A stretch of 13,179 bases of DNA from an uncultured Flammeovirgaceae bacterium (GTDB lineage Bacteria > Bacteroidota > Bacteroidia > Cytophagales > Cyclobacteriaceae): positions 1 to 13,179 of the forward strand of contig CAKZPJ010000707.1 in NCBI GenBank assembly GCA_937138955.1. Reading direction: 5' to 3'. Position 1 is the stretch's first letter, and each line of letters starts with the position of its first letter. This document shows, piece by piece, positions 1 through 6,300 of this stretch. Under the pieces are notes generated by a model that did not search any database, was not told the DNA's origin, and saw only the letters and a list, made by a program, of their open reading frames with translations. The translations under genes and the position numbers were made by a program.

Positions 1-126
1 CCGTCGTAAACGAGGAAGTTGGGATACATTAAAGCTCATGTGATCATTCTTTTCTAGGTATTCAAAACCATTACTCGTCTTAAGAATATAGCCATTTGGT
101 CTACTAACAGACACCAAATAACCCAT
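1..126 (-). CDS. Unknown protein, 5' part only (runs off left edge)
   Basis: An open minus-strand frame starts with ATG at 126-124 and stays open for 42 codons to the window edge, beginning MGYLVSVSRPNGYILKTS. Its ATG overlaps the stop codon of the preceding gene by one base (TAATG), the usual arrangement for translational coupling, which is the main reason to believe it. The visible part is soluble, with no signal peptide or membrane segment, and I recognise no family. It is the second gene after hcp. If the preceding gene is a secreted toxin, this one would be in the position of an immunity protein, but it could equally be a further secretion-system component or an adaptor. Too little is visible to decide. 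Confidence 0.6.
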   Translation of the reverse strand, partial: MGYLVSVSRPNGYILKTSNGFEYLEKNDHMSFNVSQLPRLRR

Positions 127-797
127 TAAGGCCTGTAATGTCTGCCTTTATAAAGCATTCGGTTAGAATGAACTACTTCTGCATATTCATTAATATCACC
201 TTTCAGAGATATATTTTTCAATCTTGGAATGAAATACTGCTTGAAACCACCTATTCTATATTCGTTTACTTTCAATCGGTCATATCTTTTCTCTTTGGGT
301 TTGTTTTGATTATACCGGTCTATTTTTCTGTTTTCGTCTTCTTTCCTTTTCCTGTTATTATCTTCTTTATTTTTATACTCAAACATATCACCCATAGATT
401 TAAACTCCATTACTACTTTTTGAGGAGCAATTGATCCGAGGTAGGCAATAATATCTCTCTTTAATCTCACTTTCACCCTATAATTTAATTTGCTCCACTC
501 GCTTTTGATTCCGAGCTGATCGCGTATATACTCTCTTCTAGCGTTTAGGCTTAGATTTTCAGCGTAATGAAAGTAGCTAGTTAGCTCGGTTAACGTTTCT
601 TGGTCAACCCAGCAGTTTGAAAAAGGATTGTGATGCTCCTCGGAAATAAAGCGGGACAATTGCATTCCGGCTTTGAGTACTACTGTATTATATGTTATTT
701 CCTGAAAAGTCCTTTTATCATCTTCGGTTAGCTGATCAATTTGTTCCACTTTGTGTTTCTGGTCATCGAGTGGAATGATAAAACTCTCTGTCTCCAT
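126..797 (-). CDS. Unknown basic protein downstream of hcp; candidate T6SS cargo
   Basis: A 223-residue protein of no family I recognise. I chose the ATG at 797-795 (METESFII...). The frame also allows a TTG at 824, adding nine residues, but TTG starts are uncommon in this phylum. No signal peptide or membrane helix is visible. The N-terminal half is mixed and mostly helical in character. Roughly residues 145-175 are a Lys/Arg/Glu/Asn-rich stretch (NNRKRKEDENRK), followed by a basic C-terminal region ending GRHYRP. Base composition differs from its neighbours: several 60-base lines are near 28-43% G+C, while parts of clpV reach 65%. It lies 124 bp after hcp and shares a TAATG overlap with the next gene. 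Position and composition suggest an accessory cargo gene, such as a toxin delivered by Hcp. That is inference; no catalytic motif was found. Confidence 0.75.
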   Translation of the reverse strand: METESFIIPLDDQKHKVEQIDQLTEDDKRTFQEITYNTVVLKAGMQLSRFISEEHHNPFSNCWVDQETLTELTSYFHYAENLSLNARREYIRDQLGIKSEWSKLNYRVKVRLKRDIIAYLGSIAPQKVVMEFKSMGDMFEYKNKEDNNRKRKEDENRKIDRYNQNKPKEKRYDRLKVNEYRIGGFKQYFIPRLKNISLKGDINEYAEVVHSNRMLYKGRHYRP

Positions 798-864
798 AAA
801 TTTACGGTTGATAGTGGTGTGCAACTTCTAATCTTATCATAATGTCCAAAGTGTGCACTAGGCA

Positions 865-905
865 AATGAGGAGCCTATACCGTTATTAGCTTTGGCTCGC
901 TCATT
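865..905 (-). repeat. Imperfect inverted repeat (hairpin) between hcp and the AT-rich gene
   Basis: AATGAGGAGCC (865-875) is complementary to GGCTC-G-CTCATT (894-905). That gives eleven base pairs with one bulged G at 899 and an 18-base loop. In the transcribed (minus) direction it is followed only by a three-T run, so it is a weak candidate for an intrinsic terminator. It could partly attenuate transcription or protect the 3' end of the hcp message. Confidence 0.5.
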
Positions 906-921
906 TTGAAACTCAAGGTAT

Positions 922-1332
922 CTACATCGGCCACTCATTTTCATAAACCGCTGGCCCCCCGTCGCCTTCAATGGTGATTTCGCGGCAGGAGACCACAAAG
1001 GTTTCCATCATGTTTTCACCTCCTTGCCAACTGAAGTTCTCGCCGTATTCCACGATATAAGCATCTTTAAACTTGACGGTTTTAATCGGTTTCTCATCGT
1101 CGGTATCATCCATGATTTCAATCTGCCCTTCCTTGGTTTTTCCCTGCGCCAGCGTCATCCAGGTGGGTAAGAAGGCACTTTTAGTAGATTCAATGGTCAA
1201 TTGAATGGTGCCTCCCCGAACAATGCCGGATGGGCGACCGGAAGCGTCAATGTCGCGGTTGAAGCTGTAAGAAAAATCAATCACTCTTACATCCTGAAAT
1301 TTGTCTAAGTTTAGTCTTGCGCGTACTGCCAT
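922..1332 (-). CDS. tssD: T6SS inner-tube protein Hcp (TssD family of Bacteroidota)
   Basis: A 136-residue protein matching the Bacteroidota-type Hcp (TssD) by its start MAVRARLNLD, the internal segment RGGTIQLTIESTKSAFLPTW, the later segment FSWQGGENMMETFVVSCREI and its length. These small beta-barrel proteins form hexameric rings that stack into the tube inside the sheath. The tube is expelled on contraction and can carry cargo in its lumen. There is no signal peptide, as expected for a cytoplasmic tube subunit. The ATG at 1332-1330 is preceded directly by AACCAACC, with no purine-rich ribosome site. It lies 151 bp after tssC, across a structured spacer that may give it separate expression; Hcp is normally needed in large amounts. 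It is the last recognisable T6SS gene before two unknown AT-rich genes. Confidence 0.9.
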   Translation of the reverse strand: MAVRARLNLDKFQDVRVIDFSYSFNRDIDASGRPSGIVRGGTIQLTIESTKSAFLPTWMTLAQGKTKEGQIEIMDDTDDEKPIKTVKFKDAYIVEYGENFSWQGGENMMETFVVSCREITIEGDGGPAVYENEWPM

Positions 1333-1377
1333 GGTTGGTTAAAATTTAAATGGTTAAAATAATTTGGTTTAGTTAAT

Positions 1378-1442
1378 GAATAATGATTGGTGAGTAATGT
1401 CGGATGAGTAATGACATGAACATTCATCATCAGTCATTATTC
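1378..1442 (-). repeat. AT-rich inverted repeat with nested direct repeats, upstream of hcp
   Basis: GAATAATGA (1378-1386) is the perfect reverse complement of TCATTATTC (1434-1442). The enclosed 47 bases hold a direct repeat TGAGTAATG at 1391-1399 and 1405-1413 (14-base period) and a near-palindrome ATGAACATTCAT. It lies 46-110 bases ahead of the hcp start codon. It could be an mRNA leader structure, an operator, or a Bacteroidota intergenic AATGA-type repeat. Confidence 0.55.
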
Positions 1443-1456
1443 CAGTTTCCCGTTTC

Positions 1457-1477
1457 CCCCCGGAACCTGTCCGGGGG
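1457..1477 (-). terminator. GC-rich stem-loop just after tssC (attenuator or partial terminator)
   Basis: Just after the tssC stop codon the minus-strand RNA reads CCCCCGGA, loop CAGGT, TCCGGGGG: eight perfect base pairs, seven of them G-C. No U-run follows (the next bases are GAAACGGG), so it does not meet the intrinsic-terminator pattern. It fits better a roadblock to 3' exonucleases, a processing site, or a partial attenuator separating sheath from tube expression. Confidence 0.55.
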
Positions 1478-1483
1478 CCGTCT

Positions 1484-2851
1484 CTACTGTTCCGCATATT
1501 CGGATTGCCACTCTTCAGCCGAATCGCCTTTGGTTCCGCCTAGTTTTAGTAGGAAGTTTTTGGCGGGGAAGAATGGAGTGATATGCAGGTCAATATTGAT
1601 GCGTTTGGTTTCGGGATCTTGCTCTAACTGCATCAGTTTGTAGTCCTGAATAATCTTATCGCTACCCATAATGCTTTTCAGATACTTGGATATTTCTCGG
1701 CTAAGGTCTTTCTGCACTTTGGGAGTCCAGTTGACGAAGGCTTGTCGGTTTAGAAAGTCAATAATTACTTTTCCTACGTAGTCAAAAACTCGTACTACTG
1801 AGTAGGTCTGCAAGCCAATATCATCACCGCTGTAGAGTGTCTTGGCCGAGAAGGCCATCACCTTTTCCCATTCTTTCACCATGGGTACTAAGCCGCGTTT
1901 CTCTAATTCTGAAATCTCGCTTTTCTTGAGCGGGAAGGCTACGCCATCTACTTCGTTCAACCCGCCGTGCATTTTACCTGCTGTCGGCTGAGCGATTAGG
2001 GTGCTATAGATTTTTCCGGCCAGCGCGGTAGAAGGGGAGACATACAGTGGGTCTTCCTCACCCAAATCTTCGTACTGCTCGCGCCCAACTAGCCAGTTGC
2101 AGGTCATCATCACGTTGGAGCGGTGAATCTCGCCCCCGGTCAAATTCGCCGCATCAAATTCTTCCATCACCGCATCCGGGTCGTCCAGGTGGTTAAAGTC
2201 GGTGACTAGCATCGTTTTGTTTTGGTAGGCAATCTTGGCCCACTTCTCTACCACCTTATTAGAACCCAAGTAGCCTGGGATGACCATTAGCGAGTAGTTT
2301 TCTCGCAGATCCAGTCGATCGTGGCGGGCTTTGAGCTCTTCGGTGATTTTGTCAATGACTATCGTATTATCTAAGTCTTTCAATCGCTCAATATCGGCAT
2401 TGAATATGGTGATGTTGCGAACCTTATCGGTCTCAGCGTTCTTGTAGAACATGGCCAGTGAACGGTAGTTTCGCTCTAGTTCAGTGGTTTCACCCAGGGC
2501 TTTCTTGAGGTTTTCTTTTAGTAACTCTTCGGCTCCTTCTACTTTTTCTTGGCTCTTTTCAATCATCGCCGAAATATCATCGCCCTCGCTCAGCAGATCG
2601 TGCCAGAGTTGGAGTTGCTTTTTGAGTTTTTCGCGATCATTTTTCTTAGAGGCCTCATTGAGAAAGATATTCTTGCGGGCTTTGCCTTCGGGATTCATCA
2701 CCTTCGCTCCCTCTACCGAAGACTCAATCAGCTCAAACCCCCCGTATTCAATCAGTTCGTCGGAGCTTTCTTCTAGTACTTTTTTAGGATTATCTAAGGC
2801 TGATGCTTCGTGAGTTGCAGCCTGAGCGGCTTGTGCTTTTTCTTCTGCCAT
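1484..2851 (-). CDS. tssC: T6SS contractile sheath large subunit TssC
   Basis: A 455-residue protein recognised as the Bacteroidota TssC (VipB-like) sheath subunit. It interlocks with TssB to form the helical sheath that shortens on firing and drives the Hcp tube out. Family-like segments include LRENYSLMVIPGYLGSNKVVEKWAK split around the middle (near residues 205-230), a TGGEIHRSNVMMTCNWLVG block, an AQPTAGKMHGGLNEVDGVAF block, and the C-terminal DLHITPFFPAKNFLLKLGG. The Ala/Gln/Glu-rich N-terminus (MAEEKAQAAQAATHE) is probably flexible, and residues about 75-130 look helical or coiled-coil. Length is normal and there is no signal peptide. It starts 42 bp after tssB and is followed by a strong stem-loop. 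ClpV of the same cluster is expected to act on this subunit after contraction. Confidence 0.93.
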   Translation of the reverse strand: MAEEKAQAAQAATHEASALDNPKKVLEESSDELIEYGGFELIESSVEGAKVMNPEGKARKNIFLNEASKKNDREKLKKQLQLWHDLLSEGDDISAMIEKSQEKVEGAEELLKENLKKALGETTELERNYRSLAMFYKNAETDKVRNITIFNADIERLKDLDNTIVIDKITEELKARHDRLDLRENYSLMVIPGYLGSNKVVEKWAKIAYQNKTMLVTDFNHLDDPDAVMEEFDAANLTGGEIHRSNVMMTCNWLVGREQYEDLGEEDPLYVSPSTALAGKIYSTLIAQPTAGKMHGGLNEVDGVAFPLKKSEISELEKRGLVPMVKEWEKVMAFSAKTLYSGDDIGLQTYSVVRVFDYVGKVIIDFLNRQAFVNWTPKVQKDLSREISKYLKSIMGSDKIIQDYKLMQLEQDPETKRINIDLHITPFFPAKNFLLKLGGTKGDSAEEWQSEYAEQ

Positions 2852-2893
2852 GGAAATGTATCGTTAAGTAGGTTGGTAAAATGGAATGAGTAA

Positions 2894-3340
2894 TTACTGA
2901 TCGGCCTGTTCAATTTCTTGAATCATGGCTTGCAATGCCTGTAAGTAGGCCTGCTTGGCTTCAGGGTTCTGAAGGGCTGACTTAAGAATCTTGTTCGACT
3001 TCAACTGCTTCATAAATTTGTGGTAGCCATCTTGCTGGGCGTTCAGGTCTTTCAGAAATTCGCTTTGTTGGGTGATGCCTTGCTTGGTAAAATCTGCTAG
3101 GTTAGAGAACGTTAGTTCTTCGTTCACCGGAGCACCATCAGCATTCTCAAACTCCACTTTCACGTTGGGCTTGAAGTGGTCAAAGACTTCATTAACCGTT
3201 TTTAAGCCTGTAATAGGTTCCGGCTTCGTTGGCCGTGAACTCAACTTCTGCACTAGTAAAGTGCGGTTGGATGAGATTTGCGTAATCGCCTCAAAGGATT
3301 GTTGCGGTACTAGTTGTCCGCCAATTTCTACTTCATTCAT
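2894..3340 (-). CDS. tssB: T6SS contractile sheath small subunit TssB
   Basis: A 148-residue cytoplasmic protein placed directly before tssC, with the size and features of TssB (VipA-like): MNEVEIGGQLVPQQSFEAI at the start, the characteristic KPNVKVEFENADG segment near residues 54-66, and a helical, Gln/Ala/Lys-rich C-terminal half from about residue 95 on (LKSALQNPEAKQAYLQALQAM). TssB pairs with TssC to form the sheath protomer, and its C-terminal helix normally packs against TssC. The ATG at 3340-3338 follows TACCTTACCT, not a purine-rich ribosome site. It is 72 bp downstream of clpV and 42 bp upstream of tssC, so co-transcription is likely. The family call rests on sequence likeness plus gene order. 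Confidence 0.9.
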   Translation of the reverse strand: MNEVEIGGQLVPQQSFEAITQISSNRTLLVQKLSSRPTKPEPITGLKTVNEVFDHFKPNVKVEFENADGAPVNEELTFSNLADFTKQGITQQSEFLKDLNAQQDGYHKFMKQLKSNKILKSALQNPEAKQAYLQALQAMIQEIEQADQ

Positions 3341-3412
3341 AGGTAAGGTAATATGGTCTTGAAATTATTAATTTATTTATTAGTAAAAGTATGTTGTGGG
3401 ATGTAACCAGTC

Positions 3413-5887
3413 TCACTCATATTTCCACACTAATTCTTCGCTCTCGTCAACATCCAAGTTAATGACTGAGCCTTTCTTCACGCTTCCGGCAATGATCAAC
3501 TTGGAGATCGGGCGGCGCAGTTGGTTGCGAATGACCCCGGTCAGGGGTCTAGCCCCATACTCGGGGGTGTAGCCGGACAAGGCTAGTTGCTGCTTGGCTT
3601 TATCTGAAATGTTCAGGGAAATACCCTGCTTGTCTAGTAGTGCCAATAATTTTTTCAAGTGAATGTCAAAGATTTTGACTACGTTTTCTTCCTGAATTGG
3701 AGCAAAGGGTACGATTTCGGTGACTCTGGCAAGAAACTCCGGTCGGAAATGGCCCTGCATCCGCTCCATCATCTGCTGCGAAGTGGGCAAATCCCCTTCG
3801 GCAAAGGTATCCATGATGTACTGACTACCGATGTTGGAGGTAAATAGTACCACGGCATTGGAGAAGTCACCTTCTTTGCCCAGTCGGTCGTGCAACTTGC
3901 CCTCGTCCATAATCTGTAGGAAGATATCAAACACCGAAGCGTGCGCTTTCTCGATCTCATCAAACAACACCACCGCGTAGGGCTTCTCCCGAATTTTGTT
4001 CACCAGAATACCCCCTTCTTCGTAGCCGACGTAACCCGCCGGGGCACCCAGCAGTACGGCGGCCGAATGTTCCTCTTTGAATTCGGACATATCAAAACGC
4101 AGCAGCGTAGACTCGTCGTTAAACAAGAATTCGGCCAGTGATTTGGCTAGTTCAGTTTTACCCGTCCCCGTGGGCCCCATAAAAAAGAAGGAGCCAATTG
4201 GCTGACCAGGCTTGGTCAATCCTGAGCGGGATTCCAGCACCGCATCTGAGATTACTTTAATCGCCTGATCTTGTCCGATGACGCGCTGCTTCAGGTGCTC
4301 CTCCATGTTCAAAAGCTTCTCCCGTTCTTTGGTCTGGATCTTTCCCAGTGGAATCCCGGTTTTATGAGCGACAACGGCGGCTACATCCGTTTTCTCTACG
4401 CTGCCCTTCTTGTTGCCAGTTAGCTTTAATAGCGCATCAATGGTGGATTGAAGATAGTCCCGCAGTACCTCAGCGGTGTCCAGTTCTTTCTCATCGGTGT
4501 CACCTTCCAATTGAGTGAACAGTATCGGGCTGATCTTATCTTTGAGCTCGCGATGAAACCAGCGTAGTTCAGCCAGGGTATCGGTTACTACTTCAGTAGC
4601 CGAGGCTTTTAGTTTTTCAGCGAGTTGGCTTAGTTCGTTTTCGGAAGTTTCATCGGCCATGCGGATGGCGGCCATGGTTCGATCCAGTAGGTCAATCGCC
4701 GAATCTGGCAAGCGGCGGTCTTTGATGTAGCGTTTAGCCAATTGCACCGCTTCGCGCGGAGCTCCTTCGGCCACAGAAATAGTATGGTGTTGTTCGTACA
4801 GGGGCACCAGCGTTCGTACCATGCGCTCGGCCACCGTCACGTCGGGTTCTTCTACCCGCAATACTTCAAAACGACGGTTAAAGGCTTCTTCCTTTTCAAT
4901 GTACTTGCGGTACTCTTCGTTGGTGGTGGCACCAATCACGGTGATTTCGCCTCGAGCCAGTTCGGGCTTCAGTAGGTTCGCTGCTCCACTGCCAACCGGG
5001 CCAGTGCTATCCAGCATCAAGTGCAACTCGTCAATGAAGAGAATCGCCTTTTCAAAGGTCTTCACTTCTTTGATAATATTTTTCAATCGGTCTTCTACTT
5101 CGCCCTTGTAGGAGGCTCCGGCGACTAGCGAACCCAAATCCAGCTCAAATAGTACGGCCGAAGACAAATGAGCCGGTACTTTCCCGTTCACAATATCCAG
5201 GGCAAAGCCATCGGCCAAAGCCGTTTTACCAACCCCGGGTTCGCCCACAATCAGCACATTGGGTTTGGTACGCCGTCCCAGAATTTCCACCATCATCCGG
5301 GTTTCGCGGTCGCGACCAATAATGGGGTCAATCTTGCCTTCCCGAGCTAGCGAAGTTTTGTCGTTACAGTATTTGAATAAAGCTTTAGTTTTGCTGGGAG
5401 CTGCTTTTCCCGGCTTCGCGCCCGCCCCCGGGGAGATCGCCTCCTGAATGGCTTCTTCAGCGACCACCGTAGAAAGCAAATCATCGGCGGTGAGCGGAAA
5501 GGTTTTGAGCTGGTCTTTATTAAAGGCAATATTGGGTTTGCACAACGCGGCTAAGATGGCCAGCGGACTAATATCTTCTTCATTGAGCTTCAGGCGGACC
5601 AGGTCGGCCTCATCAATGACGGATGAGACCTTCGCATCGCCGGGGGGCTCTTCGGGAATACGAGTGTTTTTAGAAAGGTTCTCAATGCGTACTTCCGCCC
5701 ATTCTTGTAAATAAGGGATATCTTGATCCAACGATTCTAGTAACTCACGCAGACCTACGTCTTTATGCAACAAAGCATGCAGCAAGTGAGCCGGGGTAAA
5801 CTGAGCGTTTTGGTATTCTTTGGCTAACGACTGGGCAATCTGGATAGCACGTTTGCTTTCATCAGTCAGCGTGAGGGTAGAGAGCAT
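3413..5887 (-). CDS. clpV: T6SS sheath-recycling AAA+ ATPase ClpV (TssH)
   Basis: An 824-residue Clp/Hsp100 protein with two AAA+ modules. Residues 1-145 are a double Clp_N repeat. Module 1 has Walker A GEPGVGKT (residues 215-222), pore-loop GASYKGE (Tyr260) and Walker B with Asp286-Glu287. A short helical middle region lies around 400-500. Module 2 has Walker A GPTGTGKT (571-578, Lys577) and Walker B with Asp643-Glu644. A C-terminal D2-small domain contains GYTPEYGARPLTGVI. All nucleotide-binding residues look intact. ClpA/ClpB relatives are the alternative, but location directly before tssB-tssC makes ClpV/TssH far more likely. Its job is to unfold contracted TssBC sheath for reuse. It is the first gene of the tight clpV-tssB-tssC run, with a 413-bp gap upstream that probably carries the operon promoter. 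Confidence 0.93.
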   Translation of the reverse strand: MLSTLTLTDESKRAIQIAQSLAKEYQNAQFTPAHLLHALLHKDVGLRELLESLDQDIPYLQEWAEVRIENLSKNTRIPEEPPGDAKVSSVIDEADLVRLKLNEEDISPLAILAALCKPNIAFNKDQLKTFPLTADDLLSTVVAEEAIQEAISPGAGAKPGKAAPSKTKALFKYCNDKTSLAREGKIDPIIGRDRETRMMVEILGRRTKPNVLIVGEPGVGKTALADGFALDIVNGKVPAHLSSAVLFELDLGSLVAGASYKGEVEDRLKNIIKEVKTFEKAILFIDELHLMLDSTGPVGSGAANLLKPELARGEITVIGATTNEEYRKYIEKEEAFNRRFEVLRVEEPDVTVAERMVRTLVPLYEQHHTISVAEGAPREAVQLAKRYIKDRRLPDSAIDLLDRTMAAIRMADETSENELSQLAEKLKASATEVVTDTLAELRWFHRELKDKISPILFTQLEGDTDEKELDTAEVLRDYLQSTIDALLKLTGNKKGSVEKTDVAAVVAHKTGIPLGKIQTKEREKLLNMEEHLKQRVIGQDQAIKVISDAVLESRSGLTKPGQPIGSFFFMGPTGTGKTELAKSLAEFLFNDESTLLRFDMSEFKEEHSAAVLLGAPAGYVGYEEGGILVNKIREKPYAVVLFDEIEKAHASVFDIFLQIMDEGKLHDRLGKEGDFSNAVVLFTSNIGSQYIMDTFAEGDLPTSQQMMERMQGHFRPEFLARVTEIVPFAPIQEENVVKIFDIHLKKLLALLDKQGISLNISDKAKQQLALSGYTPEYGARPLTGVIRNQLRRPISKLIIAGSVKKGSVINLDVDESEELVWKYE

Positions 5888-6001
5888 AAGGTAGGTTAGT
5901 GGGGTTGTATATCAATAGTTTTGTATTAGTGTCTTGAAATAGCAAAAGGTAAACTAGATTGTTAAACTTTTTTTATGTCAAGAAAGCTCCTAATGCTTGG
6001 T

Positions 6002-6065
6002 GTAATCAATAGACTAGCCTTATAAACCTACTGTTTTTTCTTGGAAAGAGCAAATTATTGATTAC
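6002..6065. repeat. 10-bp perfect inverted repeat upstream of clpV
   Basis: GTAATCAATA (6002-6011) is the exact reverse complement of TATTGATTAC (6056-6065), separated by 44 bases. It lies about 115-178 bases ahead of the clpV start codon. The half-sites could bind a dimeric or looping regulator, or form an RNA stem in a long leader. Confidence 0.4.
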
Positions 6066-6278
6066 GCTAAAGTCTATCTCTCAAAACAGGTTAGTGAAAT
6101 ATAACTACCCAGACACAAATTGAAGGCAAGGTTCATAATTGAAGATTCTATAACTACGAGAAGCAAATTGGATGTGAAAAGGTAGATTTGTCTTTATTCA
6201 ATCCGAACGAAAATTAACCATCTGACTAGGCTACTATTAGCAAACAAGGTCAAAGGATTATCTAAATGGACAAGAAAA

Positions 6279-6296
6279 CTTTAGGATTAGATAAAG
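6279..6296 (-). terminator. Weak candidate terminator after the 226-residue gene
   Basis: Directly after the stop at 6301 the minus-strand RNA forms CUUUA / UAAAG (five A/U-rich pairs, loop of eight) followed by UUUUCUU. The position and U-run fit a terminator, but the stem is too short and weak for a firm call. Confidence 0.25.
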
Positions 6297-6300
6297 ACTC

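Larger units (their letters stand above)
5888..6300 (-). promoter_or_regulatory. 413-bp noncoding region upstream of clpV
   Basis: This is AT-rich, and I found no convincing frame longer than about 20 codons on the minus strand and no RNA gene. It is long for this compact cluster and the natural place for the T6SS operon promoter. A possible promoter on the minus strand is TTGACA (about 5979-5974) with TAGTTTAC near 5957-5950, which partly resembles the Bacteroidota TTTG / TAnnTTTG pattern, though the spacing is slightly long. A 10-bp inverted repeat sits at 6002-6065. Confidence 0.4.

Noticed and set aside
138..434. Plus-strand 98-codon frame rich in Phe/Ile resembling a membrane protein
   Set aside because: It is antisense to the Lys/Asn/Glu-rich part of the AT-rich gene; such A-rich codons read backwards give Phe/Leu/Ile runs. 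No supporting start context or neighbour.
798..824. Nine-residue N-terminal extension of the AT-rich gene from a TTG start
   Set aside because: It would need a TTG start (rev. comp. of CAA at 822-824); an ATG in the same frame at 797 is the simpler choice. Not excluded.
3413..5887. Interpretation of the AAA+ gene as housekeeping ClpB or ClpA/ClpC
   Set aside because: The double Clp_N and two AAA+ modules are shared with those, but it is directly upstream of tssB-tssC in the same orientation with short gaps, which points to ClpV/TssH.
922..5887. Phage tail, R-type pyocin or extracellular contractile injection system
   Set aside because: Separate TssB and TssC sheath subunits, a TssD-type tube protein and a ClpV recycling ATPase are characteristic of T6SS; no phage tail or baseplate genes are seen.
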